Below, piece after piece: positions 22,584-34,557 of a DNA stretch of 64,000 nucleotides. Each line of letters opens with the position of its first letter. Positions within the stretch are counted from its first letter, which is position 1. Location: positions 310,001-374,000 of the forward strand of contig NW_026516696.1 of assembly GCF_025766255.1 (NCBI RefSeq), given 5' to 3'. The notes beneath the pieces are model-generated. The model was given only the letters and a program-made list of their open reading frames with translations, was not told the DNA's origin and did no database searches. Position numbers and translations under genes: made by a program. This DNA comes from Zychaea mexicana. Lineage: Eukaryota; Mucoromycota; Mucoromycetes; Mucorales; Lichtheimiaceae.

Positions 22584-24065
22584 TTGCAGAAACACGCCAT
22601 CGAAGAAACAACACGCAGCGGCTTTCGTTCCACACTATTCACGATACCGAAAAAGACCGGCGACCTACGTCCAGTACTAAACCTGCGCCCGTTAAATCAA
22701 TTCATCCCACGACGTCCGTTCAAGATGGAGACCATGACGCAAGTATGTCGAATGTTACAGCCAAACGATTGGCTGACCAGCATAGATGTGCAAGATGCGT
22801 TTTTACATATTCTGATACATCCACACTCTCGCCGTTTTCTGCAGTTTCAGTGGAGAAATCGCATGTATCGTTTTCGCACATTGGTGTTCGGTCTGTCACT
22901 GTCACCAATGATCACGAAAATTCTACGACCAGTACTTCGATGGGCTCGCAGTCAGAACATTCCCATATCAGCCTATCAAGACGACCTGCTGATCGCGGCC
23001 AAAAATCAGCAGCAGTCAGTGGCTCAGACACAAGTCATTGCGAAGTTACGCAGCCTTGGTTTTCTACTGAAGGAGTCCAAGTCTCAACTAGTACCATCAC
23101 AGAAAATCGAACATCTGGGCTTCACTATCAACACGTTAACGATGTGCCTATCAGTGTCAACAACGAAGTTGCGCGACTTACGACGCGAAGCGCGCAAACT
23201 TCTCAATCGTCCGACAGTCACTGTACGTCATCTGTCATCCTTCATTGGGAAGGCACAAGCAACAACATTGGCCGTGCTTCCAGCCCGGTTATTCACCCGT
23301 CACCTCATTGCATGCCGCAACCAGACGCTAGCGCAAGGCTCAGATTGGAACGATCAGATGAACATCAGTCCAGCAGCTTGTCAGGAGCTCCAGTGGTGGT
23401 ACAGCCATCTGCAACAATGGAACGGACAGAGTTTCATGCCGTCGGCACCGGACATCGAAGTGTACACCGGTTCGTCGGATCATGGGTGGGGCCTAGTCTT
23501 TGGCAACAAGACGATAGCCGGCAAATGGTCAGCAAAGCATGCAACACAACACGTTATCTACAAAGAACTTTTGACAATACGCCATGCGATACGACATCCG
23601 ACTTTGCGAGGCAGGAAGCTTCGGGTGTATTGCGACAACACAACAACCATAGCGTACGTGAATCACCTCGGTGGGACGAGGTCACCTGCGCTCATGAACC
23701 TGGCAACGTCGATTTGGCAAGAATGTCTCAAGAGCAACACTCGACTTCAGCTGTCCTACGTATCGTCGCAGTTCAACCCAGCGGACCCACCGTCGCGGCA
23801 GTTGCAGCAATAATTGGAATGGAGCATCAAACCGCAGTACTTTCACAAGTTGAACATGGCTTGGGGACCACACGACATCGATTGCTTTGCGACACGGCAG
23901 AACACGAAGCTACCCCAGTTCATGAGCTGGAGATGGGATCCGCAAGCAATAGCGACCAATGCTCTACACCATCCATGGAGGGAATGGAAACGCATATATG
24001 CATGTCTACCGTGGAACCTTCTTCAGCAGGAACAGATCAAAGCAACCATCATCACACCACATTAA
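22584..24065 (+). pseudogene. DIRS-like reverse transcriptase and RNase H
   Basis: The reverse transcriptase has its first motifs in TIPKKTGDLRPVLNLRPLN, the catalytic-Asp motif SIDVQDAFLHI, FGLSLSP and the YQDD box (AYQDDLLIA). The RNase H domain follows, with VYTGSSDHGWG, a central Glu in YKELLTIRHA, YCDNTTTIAYVN, and a last Asp in QFNPADPPSR. The usual first Asp of the TDAS-like RNase H motif is replaced (TGSS). A TAA at 23811-23813 is followed in the same frame by a DIRS-typical segment (GPHDIDCFATRQNTKLPQF) up to 24065. The stop suggests decay, or less probably readthrough. Confidence 0.85.
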
Positions 24066-24099
24066 CCCAGCGCCATTTGGTATCCAACGCTACAACAAC

Positions 24100-25256
24100 T
24101 CAGCAGCAGCAAACCACAACGAGTACCACGAACAGCAGTAATGGCTGCACCCGAACACGATCAGTCACTCCTGAGCAAGAACCCACATTGGTGTTTAGTC
24201 GCATGGAATATAAACGGCGCCGCCTAGCAGATGCTGGCATCGCAACTGAAGCTGAGTCTATCATGATGGGTCCTACGCACAATCAACAACGCGTGCACCA
24301 CTTTGATCGCATTCAACGCAGCTACATCACCTGGGCACGTTCCCACCAGATTGATCCACTAACACCCAATCCAGTACAGTTGGTCAACTATTTGGCGTAT
24401 GGCCGTGTGCATATGGGTTGGTCAACTAGCACCTGCTGCAATTATCGTTCAACAATTCTTGACTTATACACAGATCGCACAACATTCACATCCAACACTA
24501 TGTACCGCGAATTTTTTGTGGCTCTCAACGAACAGACGGTCCGTTCATTTGATCGTCCTCATTGTGACATTCAACCGGTCATTCAACATATAACAAAACT
24601 CGGCAACAACAACCAGATACGCGCAATCGACCTCACTCGCAAGCTCTGCTTTCTGCTTGCAATTACGGGGTTTTTGCGATAATCAGATATCGAGAGAATC
24701 GACGACTCCCGAACGATAGTTTCAACAAAAGGGTTGCGTGTTGTCATTGCGCGACCCAAGGAGAAACGTGGAGGGCAACCGATCGAGAAAGTCATTCACA
24801 TCCGACGTCACACCAACACGCTCCTTTGCCCCGTACAAGCGTATGAAGACTACAAGGCATAGTATGCTCGTACTCCATGTGTTCGTGCTTACCCTGTTCA
24901 CAATGGCCCTCGTACAACCGTTCATCGCTTGATACGCTCTGTACACAACAATTCTCTGCCAATTGGGGCGGAACGAATCAGCAATCATATCAAGAACCTG
25001 CTCGATCTGATCCCACGACCAGAAGGATCTCGTCGACCCAAAGCTCGGGCAATCGGATCGACTGCTGCTGTCCAAGGGGGGCGCTAGTCTCGACGACGTT
25101 CTCATCCACGCGTCCTGGTTGTCTTCTTCAGTATTTGACACCTTCTACCGCTTGTCCTGTGAAACAGCCACGGATTTTACAAGACTGGCTCTTGGCCAAG
25201 CTTCGACGGATTTGCCTCTGGATACACAATCAGCTTCAGTGCAGGCCGAAGAATAA
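24100..25256 (+). pseudogene. DIRS-like tyrosine recombinase
   Basis: The start is approximate. The core begins with a SAM-like N-terminal domain (RIQRSYITWARSHQ, VQLVNYLAYGRVHMGWS) and continues through RKLCFLLAITGFLR, which holds the first catalytic Arg region. Then come SDIERID, GLRVVIARPKEKRGG and LLCPVQAYEDYKA, and the C-terminal block RPKARAIGSTAAVQGG. The block LDDVLIHASWLSS and SVFDTFYRLS, with the nucleophile Tyr, lies at the end. Damage: a TAA at 24680-24682, a TAG near 24860, and an extra G in the G-run at 25076-25081. The frame ends at a TAA at 25254-25256, so its last 11 codons lie inside the right palindrome arm. Confidence 0.8.
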
Positions 25257-25654
25257 TGTTTATTACGTGTAAGAGATTTATGGAAAATCTACAAATAGAG
25301 AATGTTTATCTGTATTCTGTAAATACACGACATTATAGGTAAGTCAAAGCTATTTTATTGATGATAGGTACAGTAGTGTCAGGCATATAGTGTTGTGCTC
25401 GGCCAATGATATTCTAGCAATTTAATAATAATAAGATACAATTCTTGTCGATCAATATATACAAATGCAGTTGTTCCATCATTTGTTATAACAGAATAAG
25501 TAATAGAAAAAATAGTGAAGTAATAAAAGATGAAGCTTTTTAGGCTTTTACTAAAAGGTTTTAGTGATGAAATAAGAAAAAGAAAGGGATGGATATAATG
25601 ATGATATAATGATGCTAGATGATGTTTATGTGTGTTTTTGAAAAGATCGAATTA

Positions 25655-28461
25655 TTACAAAATAACTTGGCTTTCTTTATCAAGTGGGTGTTCGTCCGCA
25701 TACTTTTGGGTATGGATATTGTAAAACTTGCCATTCCGTTTAGTCCAGCCAAACATGTCCACGTTCTCTTTTTCTTCTTCACTTTCTATAAGGTCCTGAT
25801 TTCGAGCCACTAGTAGGCGTTCTGCAAAGTTGAACTTGCTTTTTTGACCGAATAATGGCACAGGCACCCTTGATTTTGATGGTTTTGGTGGGGTGTACCA
25901 AGTCGCGCGGGTCCATGTGCTGATATCATCCGATTTTACTTGATTAGAACGGTTGAATGTTTGGCTGATCACCCCTTCCCGTTGTTGTTCAGTGGAAAGA
26001 CGACTTTGGATCATCATCATGTGTTCCTGTTCACAAAAAAAACATCGGTTAACATCAGTGTTGCCTGCTTTCTTCTTATATTTCCTTAAAATACTTACTT
26101 TGATAGTAAGAAATGCTTGTAACGCTTGTTCAAACTTGGAAAGATTATCAAGGGTGGTGGGCAGTTCAAATTTAAACTGAGGATACGCAACATATACTCC
26201 ATTACCAACAATGTGCAACGTTGAAATTTCAGCTTCACATGCTAATTGTAAATAGAAATATATGTATATTTAGAGCACATCTCATTGTCAATTATTTATC
26301 ATCATAGTGTCATTTTAATACATACCGTCAATTTGAATAATCCAAGATAAAACATGACGATGGTTGCTTTCGTGTAACGTTTTCAACAAGGAATCGACGA
26401 CATCTTTGCCTTCCCGTGTAAGCTTTCCTTCGTCTTGTATTATCTTGCAACTTGCACCATCTTTACCCAACTCAGCTGCGCCCAAATCATACGTTTTGCC
26501 ATTTTTATCCACAACATATCTGATATCAATTTTGAAGCCCTTCACGTCATTGGATTCATCATATAACTGCTGTTTTTGCTTGGTTGTGTATTTAAAAATA
26601 CTTTCGCCGCTATATAATCACAAAAATATAGTATCAGCACAACTATTTTTTTCAAAGTTATACTCCTTTATCTTTTTTACCTTATCAGCCGTAATGGGGA
26701 GGAGAATATGCGTTCAAGAATAGGTGACCATACGATGCGAAGATAGTCATTTTCCGTATATTTGCTTCCTCTTTGGCATAATATATCTTGTTTCGTTTCG
26801 ACTAATTCTAACCTATATATCGAGATTTCAACATCCAAATCAGTAAAGGCAAAAGAGATATACATAACTGTCTTTAAAACCAATTGCAATAATACTCACA
26901 TATGTTCCATGGCTTTGCATATCAATCTTGATTCTTCACTACTATCCTCTCGTTGTCTCATTTTAAACAAATACTGTTCTCCAACCTTTACCGATCCAAT
27001 TGCCTCGCATGTCTATATAACATAATTGTTTCAAAAATTATTACCATCATTACGTAGTTTTCCCGTTCAAACCTTTTTATTATTACTTTATAGACTATTT
27101 TCCAAATGTCCACAGCAGATTCGACTTTGTTCGGAGGAGCGATCTTCAAATGACTGAATAGATTTTTGACATAGTCCCACTGTTCAACGGTAAGAAAGCG
27201 TCGCTGCCCATCGGCTCGTTCGTCCACCATATCTACAATTGACGACAACCCGTTGCTATCATATAAAAATGGATTGAGTCCATTAATCCTGAATATCAAT
27301 GTCGAGTTATTATAATACAACGGCTACTAATATCATGGTGTCTACTCATACCTCATCACTTTTCTATCGGCCGGACTCAACACTTTCCCCTTCTTGAATT
27401 GATCATGCAATTTTAGCGCTTCCTTCTTGATAATGGTGCCCAACGTATCAGCTTTTCCGGGAATGATGAAGCCGTCCTCTTCCACTTCCTCAGAAGCACC
27501 AATATGGCAACTTTTTTTACTGGCTGGTTTCTATAATCATAAACATCAATATTAATGTAAAAACAATGGGGTAAATAAGTAAATCTAAAAAGAAAATGCT
27601 ATCATACATCATTTTGATTTTCTTTCGACTTTCTTTTGGAAACATGATCATTTTTAATAGTGCTCGTACTGCTTGGAGCACCTAATCCATCACCAGTTGC
27701 AATAATACCAGATGTACTACCCGTATCATGAGTAGTTCCCTAAAAGTATATATGAATATATGGACAAGTGTTTAATAAATCGACACATATAATAATTTTG
27801 TGGTGAATGAAAAAGATATGTGTCTTATTATTATAGATACCATACTTGTGTATTCTTTTCCAGCAAGCGCATTGCAGAAAGATTTTGTCTAACAACAGTT
27901 TTCTCCAGGATCAATGTAGCAGATAAGTTCGCGTGCGCAACCATGACCTAAAGCAAAAGAAAAAGAAGAATGAGCCAAAACTATTACTAAATAATGCCTT
28001 GTTTTCTAGTTTCCCATGAAAACCTTTGCTTTATCAACAGCTATTTTTTCCCAATTTGTAGCACTGGCATCAAGTTCAAACTAACGAAGAAGAAAAAAAA
28101 AGAATATTAATATAATGACTAAGTTCAGTAACTGGATAAAGAATTACCTGTTTCACGCCTCTCTTTTTAACACATAATGAGAACCGTTCGGTCCATAGTT
28201 CTTTAATTTCGTTTATAGCTACAACTTCTTCGTCCAGCTTAATAATTCTGGTTGAATGATCGTGTACAAAGTTTGATAATTTGGGAATGACACCGATTTT
28301 AACTTTGCTATCAATAAATGAATATATAAGGTCTAATAGAGACACACACAAATGAATTAGCAAACTTATATTAATAAGTTTAGTACGTGTTGCATAGCAG
28401 TCAAGAAATACAAATTTATACCTGTACATTCGCGAGGATGATTTTCTGTGGAATCGCCCAT
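25655..28461 (-). CDS. Multi-exon gene of unknown function (right arm)
   Basis: Mirror copy of the gene at 18150-20956, with the same exon pattern. The translated fragments are identical as far as I compared them, including the C-terminal exon carrying NFAERLLVARNQDL and the acidic ESEEEKENVDMFGW tail. Its stop is at 25655 and its start ATG at 28461. It reads toward the DIRS-like core, converging on its twin. I cannot say whether either copy is expressed. Confidence 0.65.
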
Positions 28462-28598
28462 ATTATAAAAGTAAAGAGAAAGAATGAAACGCGACTGCGG
28501 CGCTGGTTTAAGATTTTTGATATTTTTGGAAGACGCGACAAATATTTGCAATAATTTGACTTGGACATTGAAGGGCGTGTGCACCCCAAAGCCAAACG

Positions 28599-31091
28599 TC
28601 ACAAACCCCCATCTGCTATTGCACGCTGCACTCCAAGAGCCAATACTTCTGCCACGATTCGTTGGATCTCGGGAGCCAGTATATCAACTTTGTGGATCGA
28701 TTTAATGATAAATTCAATCAGCTATAAAATTCGAAAAGAACGTAGCGCATTGGTTAACCTTCTCTTTTTAAGCGTTGAATGAAAGTGCCTAGCATTTAGC
28801 TTTCTACGTTGAGGTCCGTCGTCATCTGTAGGTATACCTTCTCTGCATCTTCACCATCAATTCGCGTTGGCAGCTCTGTTCTCAAAGTATATTGAATAAT
28901 TGAAGATACGACCGCCGCGCCTATTATATACCCCACGAAACGTGCTAGTGTGCAAATTGATAAAGATGTATGATAGCAGCCACTATCGTAAAAAATTATA
29001 GAATAACATAAACGATGACGAAAATTCAGTTATCGATTCATATAGCTGGTTTGTGAATATTATTTTGAAGTAAACATTTAGATGATAGCTCATGCGTACT
29101 TACACTCTTTGGATAAGTGCTCGTACAGGCGACAATAATGCAAACACTGATACATCCATACGAAGCGCCCTCCAAAAAGATCCCCATGATACCCAGGCTT
29201 TTGGAAACATTACCGCCGGCCCAACTATAGAATATGGCAACCGCTACAAGATAGGATGTCATGGCCACACCTACAAAGCGCTTGAATTTGCCAGTATAGT
29301 GCATATAGCGTCCGGCTATAAATGTCCCAACGGGAACAGATGCTGCGTTCATCATAACCCACAAACCAGCTTTGGAGGTCTTGAAATGTAGCACACCCTA
29401 TATACTAAAAAAAATTAGCAATACATCTTTGTATTAAAGCCGCATATTAACCTCTTTAAACAAAGCAAATGAAATGTAACAGGTATACTTGCCATGAGAA
29501 ATTGCGGTATAACAGTAAGGGCCGCTCCTTCGCATGCTGCCGGTAAAAAGATACAAACGCACGCTGTTGTGAAATTGCGGTCGCGTGAAGCTACGCGTGA
29601 CAACAAAGGATACACTGCCCATCGCCGCTCATGAATTAAGAACAGTATATACCCAATCAGAGCTGAGACTAGTGCCAGGATAATTTGAGGGCTACACCAA
29701 CTGTAAGAGGTTCCACCAAGCAAAAGTGCGCAGGTCAAGGATGTGTTCGCTCCGGAAAGCAATAATATTCCACCGAAATCAACAGTTTTCAGCTTTCCCC
29801 TTGTCAAAACAGCCTTTTAATTTTGAGATACGCTGTAGTTTTTCAAGTGAAAAGTGTATATGTAAAGGATGAGCGTCATTGGTAGAATGTTGATCTTAAA
29901 GCAATAACGCCATCCAAAGTAGTCGGTAATAAATCCGCCGATGGGTGCACCAAGGCCGAACCCGAGCTAAAACAATATATTGATTCTTTGTCACGATAAA
30001 GCAATGATAATCCAACTACATAGGTGCCTGATATATACGGAGAAAACACAACTTACCATTGAAGACATGCTGAGGTAAGCTAGATATGACCCCAGTTGAT
30101 CTCGAGATACAATATCATGAAGAATTATTTTACCCATCAGGGCGATCCCACCTCCTCCAAAGCCTGCGATTGCTCGGGCTACAACAATGTGCTCAAACGA
30201 TTGTGCAAAGCTACCAGTAGTGAGATTTCAATTGCTATGGCAAAGTTTCCTATACACAGTGAAAGGAACCTGTCGCAACTTACCCACATCCAAATGACCC
30301 GATCAGAAATAACATGTTGAGTGTAATCAATACTGGCTTTCGTCCAAACGCGTTTGACAGCGCACCCGCTACATGTAAACTATAATTTGGTTGCTTGTTG
30401 TTTAGAACGTTTTTGTACGTTTTGATGATTTGATTTTGTATGTGCATAGTACTCTTTACTACCTGCCGGCATCGTGATAAGAGTACAGAGTGCGTATGCG
30501 CTGTGCAACATGTTGACATTTGTGCACTGTAAAAAAAACGCCAGTCTAGAGGTCACCATCTTTTTTCGAAACATAACCAGCCATGTAGTTAATGCTACTT
30601 ACCTTTGAAATTCGCTTCCGATCTTTGTCATCGTTGTGAATATAATAGAAGTATCCAAACCGGGTAGGGCTGCCCCTATGCCCAAACTTGAGAGAAACAA
30701 GTTTACGATATGTAAGTACAATAATACAGCTATCGTATTTGTATTACTGAGCTCACCATGTTGTCAGCACCGTCAAACTAAGATTTCCAAGCCGGTCACT
30801 GTCATCATGTCCTTTTCGCTGCTGTCCAAGGCTTTTGAGTGTCGTAGATGACTCGCCTATTCTGGCGTGCTCGTCATCTCCGGTTTCTCGCCGCTTGCGA
30901 TCTTCATAATCATTTACATCGTCGTCACCTGCGTATATATCAATGGATTCATATTTTCTCTTGGAAGACCCAGCAAGCAATAGCGACTTTTGAGACGAAG
31001 AGCTCAAAGATACGTTGTCTTCTTCAATAATTACAGTCTCTACATTATTGGTCGTCCGATCATCGGTATGCTTATACTCGCTGTAAAACAT
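28599..31091 (-). pseudogene. MFS transporter, probably broken (right arm)
   Basis: Mirror copy of the MFS gene at 15520-18012. It carries the same internal TAA (mirror position about 29818) and the same disordered C-terminus. Sharing of these lesions shows that the gene was already damaged when the arms were duplicated or last made identical. Confidence 0.7.
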
Positions 31092-31344
31092 GGTAAAATA
31101 GCAATAAGATATTCGACCGAGGATGGTCAAAGAAAAATGAAGAGTGCGAACTTGAAAAAGGAGAATATTAAAGTACGTGTTTCAGGACCATCTTCGGTGC
31201 AGCAAATTGGTGCTTTTCGCGTTGATCGCGGTACAACAACAACGCCACATACTCACTATACCAAAATTGGCTCGCTTACACCATGTAAATAAAAAGCCTC
31301 GCAAGCGTGTTCTGAGCTGGACCAGATACATAAGGGGTGTCACT

Positions 31345-34300
31345 AAAAATGGTGCACCGAGATTTGTGACTCGGAAAATGTGCCTTTTTCTCTTCGGTTC
31401 CTAAAAGAACGCTTTGAACTACATTTCAAGCAAAATCTACTGTTCACATATAACAATGTCCAAACACATTACCTTTTTTCGAAGAAGATTTTTTAAGGAC
31501 TCCTATGAAGAGGAGGCTCCCGCCTATTTTGACTCCAAAAGCGAAAAGTACTATTTTCGACAAAGCATCTAGTCCTTCACGACGCTCAATTAAACTTACT
31601 CAAAACTTTTCGATTTTTGACAGGTACGTAAAACTGAATTTGGACATTGAATGGTCTATGCGCAAGGTTTATGGTCCTCGAAAACAAAAGCACAATAGCC
31701 ATCGCTACAAGAAGAAATGCAATGGTTTCGTCCGCTGCACTAGAGAGGCCTGCAAATTCTATGGCAAACATTTGCGCCCGCGCTGCGATTTTGAACAAAT
31801 TCATAAACAATGCCAGCTTGGATGTATGCGCTGCGGAGGCGATTTAGAGCACGTTGACACTTGTAAAACAGAGGCGTTCTACTATTTCGACGGCAGTAAA
31901 TGCACTGTTAAGCAGATCGGCACACATGACCACGAACAATATACTGCGAAGCATCTATCGGAAGTAGAGAAGGAAACACTTGCAGAGAGAATTCGAAGTG
32001 ATCCAACGGTGACACCCAAGGCAGCAATTCATGGCAACAACAAGCGAACTGGGGAAATCGTTGAATCGATCATTAGGATCAACCCAATTCTTGGCACGAG
32101 GGACAGAGCCGAGTATGAAATCAACTAAGTACGCGAGGAACGAGATATTCCAAGAAAAGGTGAATTTCTCGGCGGCTTGGGCAAGATTATGAATGAGTTC
32201 CCTGGGTACTTCCTCTACGCCCACGTTCTACCAGGCTCATTCTTTTTGGCGTATCGGTCACCGACTCTTAAAGAATATGTTCACTTTCAAGATTTTCCGG
32301 CTGTTATCGATGTCACTTTCAAGCATTTGAGAAAGGATACTATCTCTGCTCAACAGTGATCTATGTTCCTGAGCTGAAAAGACACACAGTGATATTCCAA
32401 GCTGTCCTGGATGGCCTTTCACAAACCTACTTTGCCCAATACTTTTTTGCATTCTTCACAGAGTACAACGTTAAGTTTGAAGGCAACAATTCCTTTCTCG
32501 GTATGATGATGGATTTCTCTTTGGCACAAAGGAATGGATTTCTGCAAGCCTACACACAGTACACCAGAAAGGATGACGGCATGCGGTTCCTAAAAGGGTG
32601 CTATATGCACTGGATGCAATCTGTTCAACGTCTCAACAGCAATCACAGCATCATTCTACCCGAATCCAGCGAACGATTTCGTGAACTGACCTGCATCATT
32701 CGGACAACTGAAGATGCTGCTGAATTTTGCCGTAGTTGTAAGGAACTGGTGACAAATTTCAAGCATACTTTCAAATGGCTCAAATGGTGGCTACAACCAT
32801 CTATAAGCAGCATGATTTTTCGACATCGCTCCAGCATGAATGACGCCCTCCGCAGCCACCCTTATCGTACCACAAATGTAGTGGAAGCGTTCCATAGAGA
32901 TTTATACCGAGATACTGTACACAACTTGCCTATATCTCTAGCGCTTCCACAAACGTTGAATTATATCCGCTCAGATGAATTGACACTGAAAAACTATGAA
33001 GAAAATGCGGTGCCTGCTTCATACAACAGAGCACCGCGACAAGCTCGAAAACGATCAAAGAAAACTTTGGCAATGATGGACGTGCTCCGGATGTTTTCGG
33101 TAAACTTGTTAATGATGTTACCACCGATCAACAGCCACTGGAGCATTTTCTTTATGACGACCATGCTGAAAGCAAGACACTATCACAAGCAGAAAAAATC
33201 ACCAACAAGAGCACCATGCCGTTCGCCAAAAGACTTTCGAAAGAGGATATCAAAGCAGTATCACAGCAAGATATCTTGAATAAGACTGATGAACGCGCCC
33301 TGCACCTTTTGGATATGAAAGTCGATCCGTTCACGTTGAAAGAAATTGAGACAATGGCTGAGAACTTGGAGACAGGGTCAGAGGAAATGATGCAATATAT
33401 CATGGGTGGCGAGATGAAGAATGAAAAGAAGAAGCAAGAAGTGAAGGAGAAAATTGCAATGAGCAAGACCAAAGAAAAGATGAAGACGGAGAAGAAAACA
33501 GAGAAAATGATGGACAAGAAAACTGAAAACAACCAGAAGAAAAGAAAACAACCGGAAAATCAAGCTGAGGACTTATGGCCGAGTAACAGGAAAAGTCTTC
33601 GAAGAGAACCATGGTAGTTTTAATAGATTATTGGGAGCGATTGACAGTATAACTGAATTTAATACAATAGTTTCGTCCATCGAGAGATCCCGCTCGATTG
33701 CTCGTTTGGAATTAAGCAAATCAAAGCTGACGGATGGTGTGGATATCGTGCCCTTGCTCTCCAACTTCATGGTGACCAAGATCAATATATCAAGGTCAAA
33801 CAAGCAATTCTTGATCAGCATTTTGCGAACTATGATTTCTACCGCGATACTCTATGGAATGGACGTGAGGTCATAATACAAAATGCGATCAAACGAATGG
33901 AATATGGTATCACACCAGAAACAGCACGATACCAGAAGTACACTTGCAATTCGGATTATTGGTTCAATGCGGTAATAGATGCCCAAATTGCTGCAGATGC
34001 ATATACTGTACCGATTGCAGTATATGATGATCGCTTGGATTGGAACAGCGTTTTGTACTTGCCTTTTACTATCCCAAAGGGGACCAATCGACAACCGCAG
34101 CCAATATGTAACTCTTTTTCTTAGCTCAAATCACTTCAACGCAATTGACCTCCATCCAGAGCACGACATATGGAGTGGCCGCCCGTCAGACCTTATCATG
34201 AGATAGGTTGGCATCGTCTTGGACTTAAGGCAGATTACAAGACTACATGGCGGTATCTTCATAGAAGACGCTTGACCGAAAACGAGAAACAATTTTTCAT

Positions 34301-34557
34301 AGACATTGGCACAAGTGTCATATAAAAACAGCAGAATAGAATTTATTAAATATTACTAAATATTATAAATTTCGGTTTACACAGTGTCAGACCTAAAGTA
34401 AAGTTTGGAAGAGAAATTAACGTATGGGATGCATATACGAACGGTAGAAACCGCAGGAGAGAAAGGAATGATGGGTGTACTTTTTTTGTGCGCCTCGAAC
34501 CACCGTCACATCGCTGTCACAAGTCTCGGTGCACCATTTCGGCGGTGCACCATTTTT
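31345..34557 (+). mobile_element. MULE-like DNA transposon 2 (with OTU domain)
   Basis: Short terminal inverted repeats are present: 31345-31370 (AAAAATGGTGCACCGAGA...) and its inverted match at 34515-34539. At the right end the outer motif GGTGCACCATTT is present twice (34529-34539 and 34545-34557), so the outer limit is uncertain. The interior is one damaged plus-strand transposase gene with a C-terminal OTU domain. The left end lies 100 bp outside the palindrome. No clear target-site duplication was seen. Confidence 0.7.
31505..34206 (+). pseudogene. MULE-type transposase (GCM/FLYWCH-like finger) with OTU domain, broken
   Basis: The N-terminal part holds a Cys/His-rich zinc-binding domain of the WRKY-GCM1 class (FVRCTREACKFYG, CQLGCMRCGG, then GTHDHEQY). 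The DDE domain follows: D1 in FPAVIDVTFKHL, D2 in GMMMDFSLAQRNGFLQAY and E in TTNVVEAFHRDLYR. After a Lys/Glu-rich coiled-coil-like linker (about 33220-33600) comes an OTU domain with the motif ADGWCGYRALALQL at 33726-33767 (catalytic Cys at 33738-33740), DAQIAADAYTVPIAVY and, in a shifted frame, the His segment SSNHFNAIDL. Damage: TAA at 32126-32128, frameshifts near 32330, 33060-33220, 33620-33690 and 34110. It is not intact, but the OTU active-site motif is. Confidence 0.75.

Larger units (their letters stand above)
21388..25223 (+). mobile_element. DIRS-like tyrosine-recombinase retrotransposon core
   Basis: The unique centre of the palindrome carries, in order, gag-like frames, a reverse transcriptase plus RNase H, a DIRS-type domain downstream of RNase H, and a tyrosine recombinase. 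There is no aspartic protease and no DDE integrase, which fits the DIRS group. Terminal sequences probably extend into the palindrome arms (the non-coding 20957-21387 and its mirror 25224-25654), because the recombinase frame ends 33 bp inside the right arm. All reading frames carry stops or frameshifts. Confidence 0.85.
25224..31245 (-). repeat. Right arm of the 15.9-kb palindrome
   Basis: Reverse-complement copy of 15366-21387. At its outer edge it is followed after about 100 bp by the left repeat of the second MULE-like element. At its inner edge it includes the tail of the recombinase frame, so this arm is the better candidate for the original orientation relative to the DIRS-like core. 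Confidence 0.95.

Noticed and set aside
22745..24130. Long open frame (645 codons) overlapping the reverse transcriptase in another frame
   Set aside because: Its first two thirds is a shadow of the reverse transcriptase/RNase H frame. Only the end, after about 24100, carries recombinase motifs, and that part was annotated separately.
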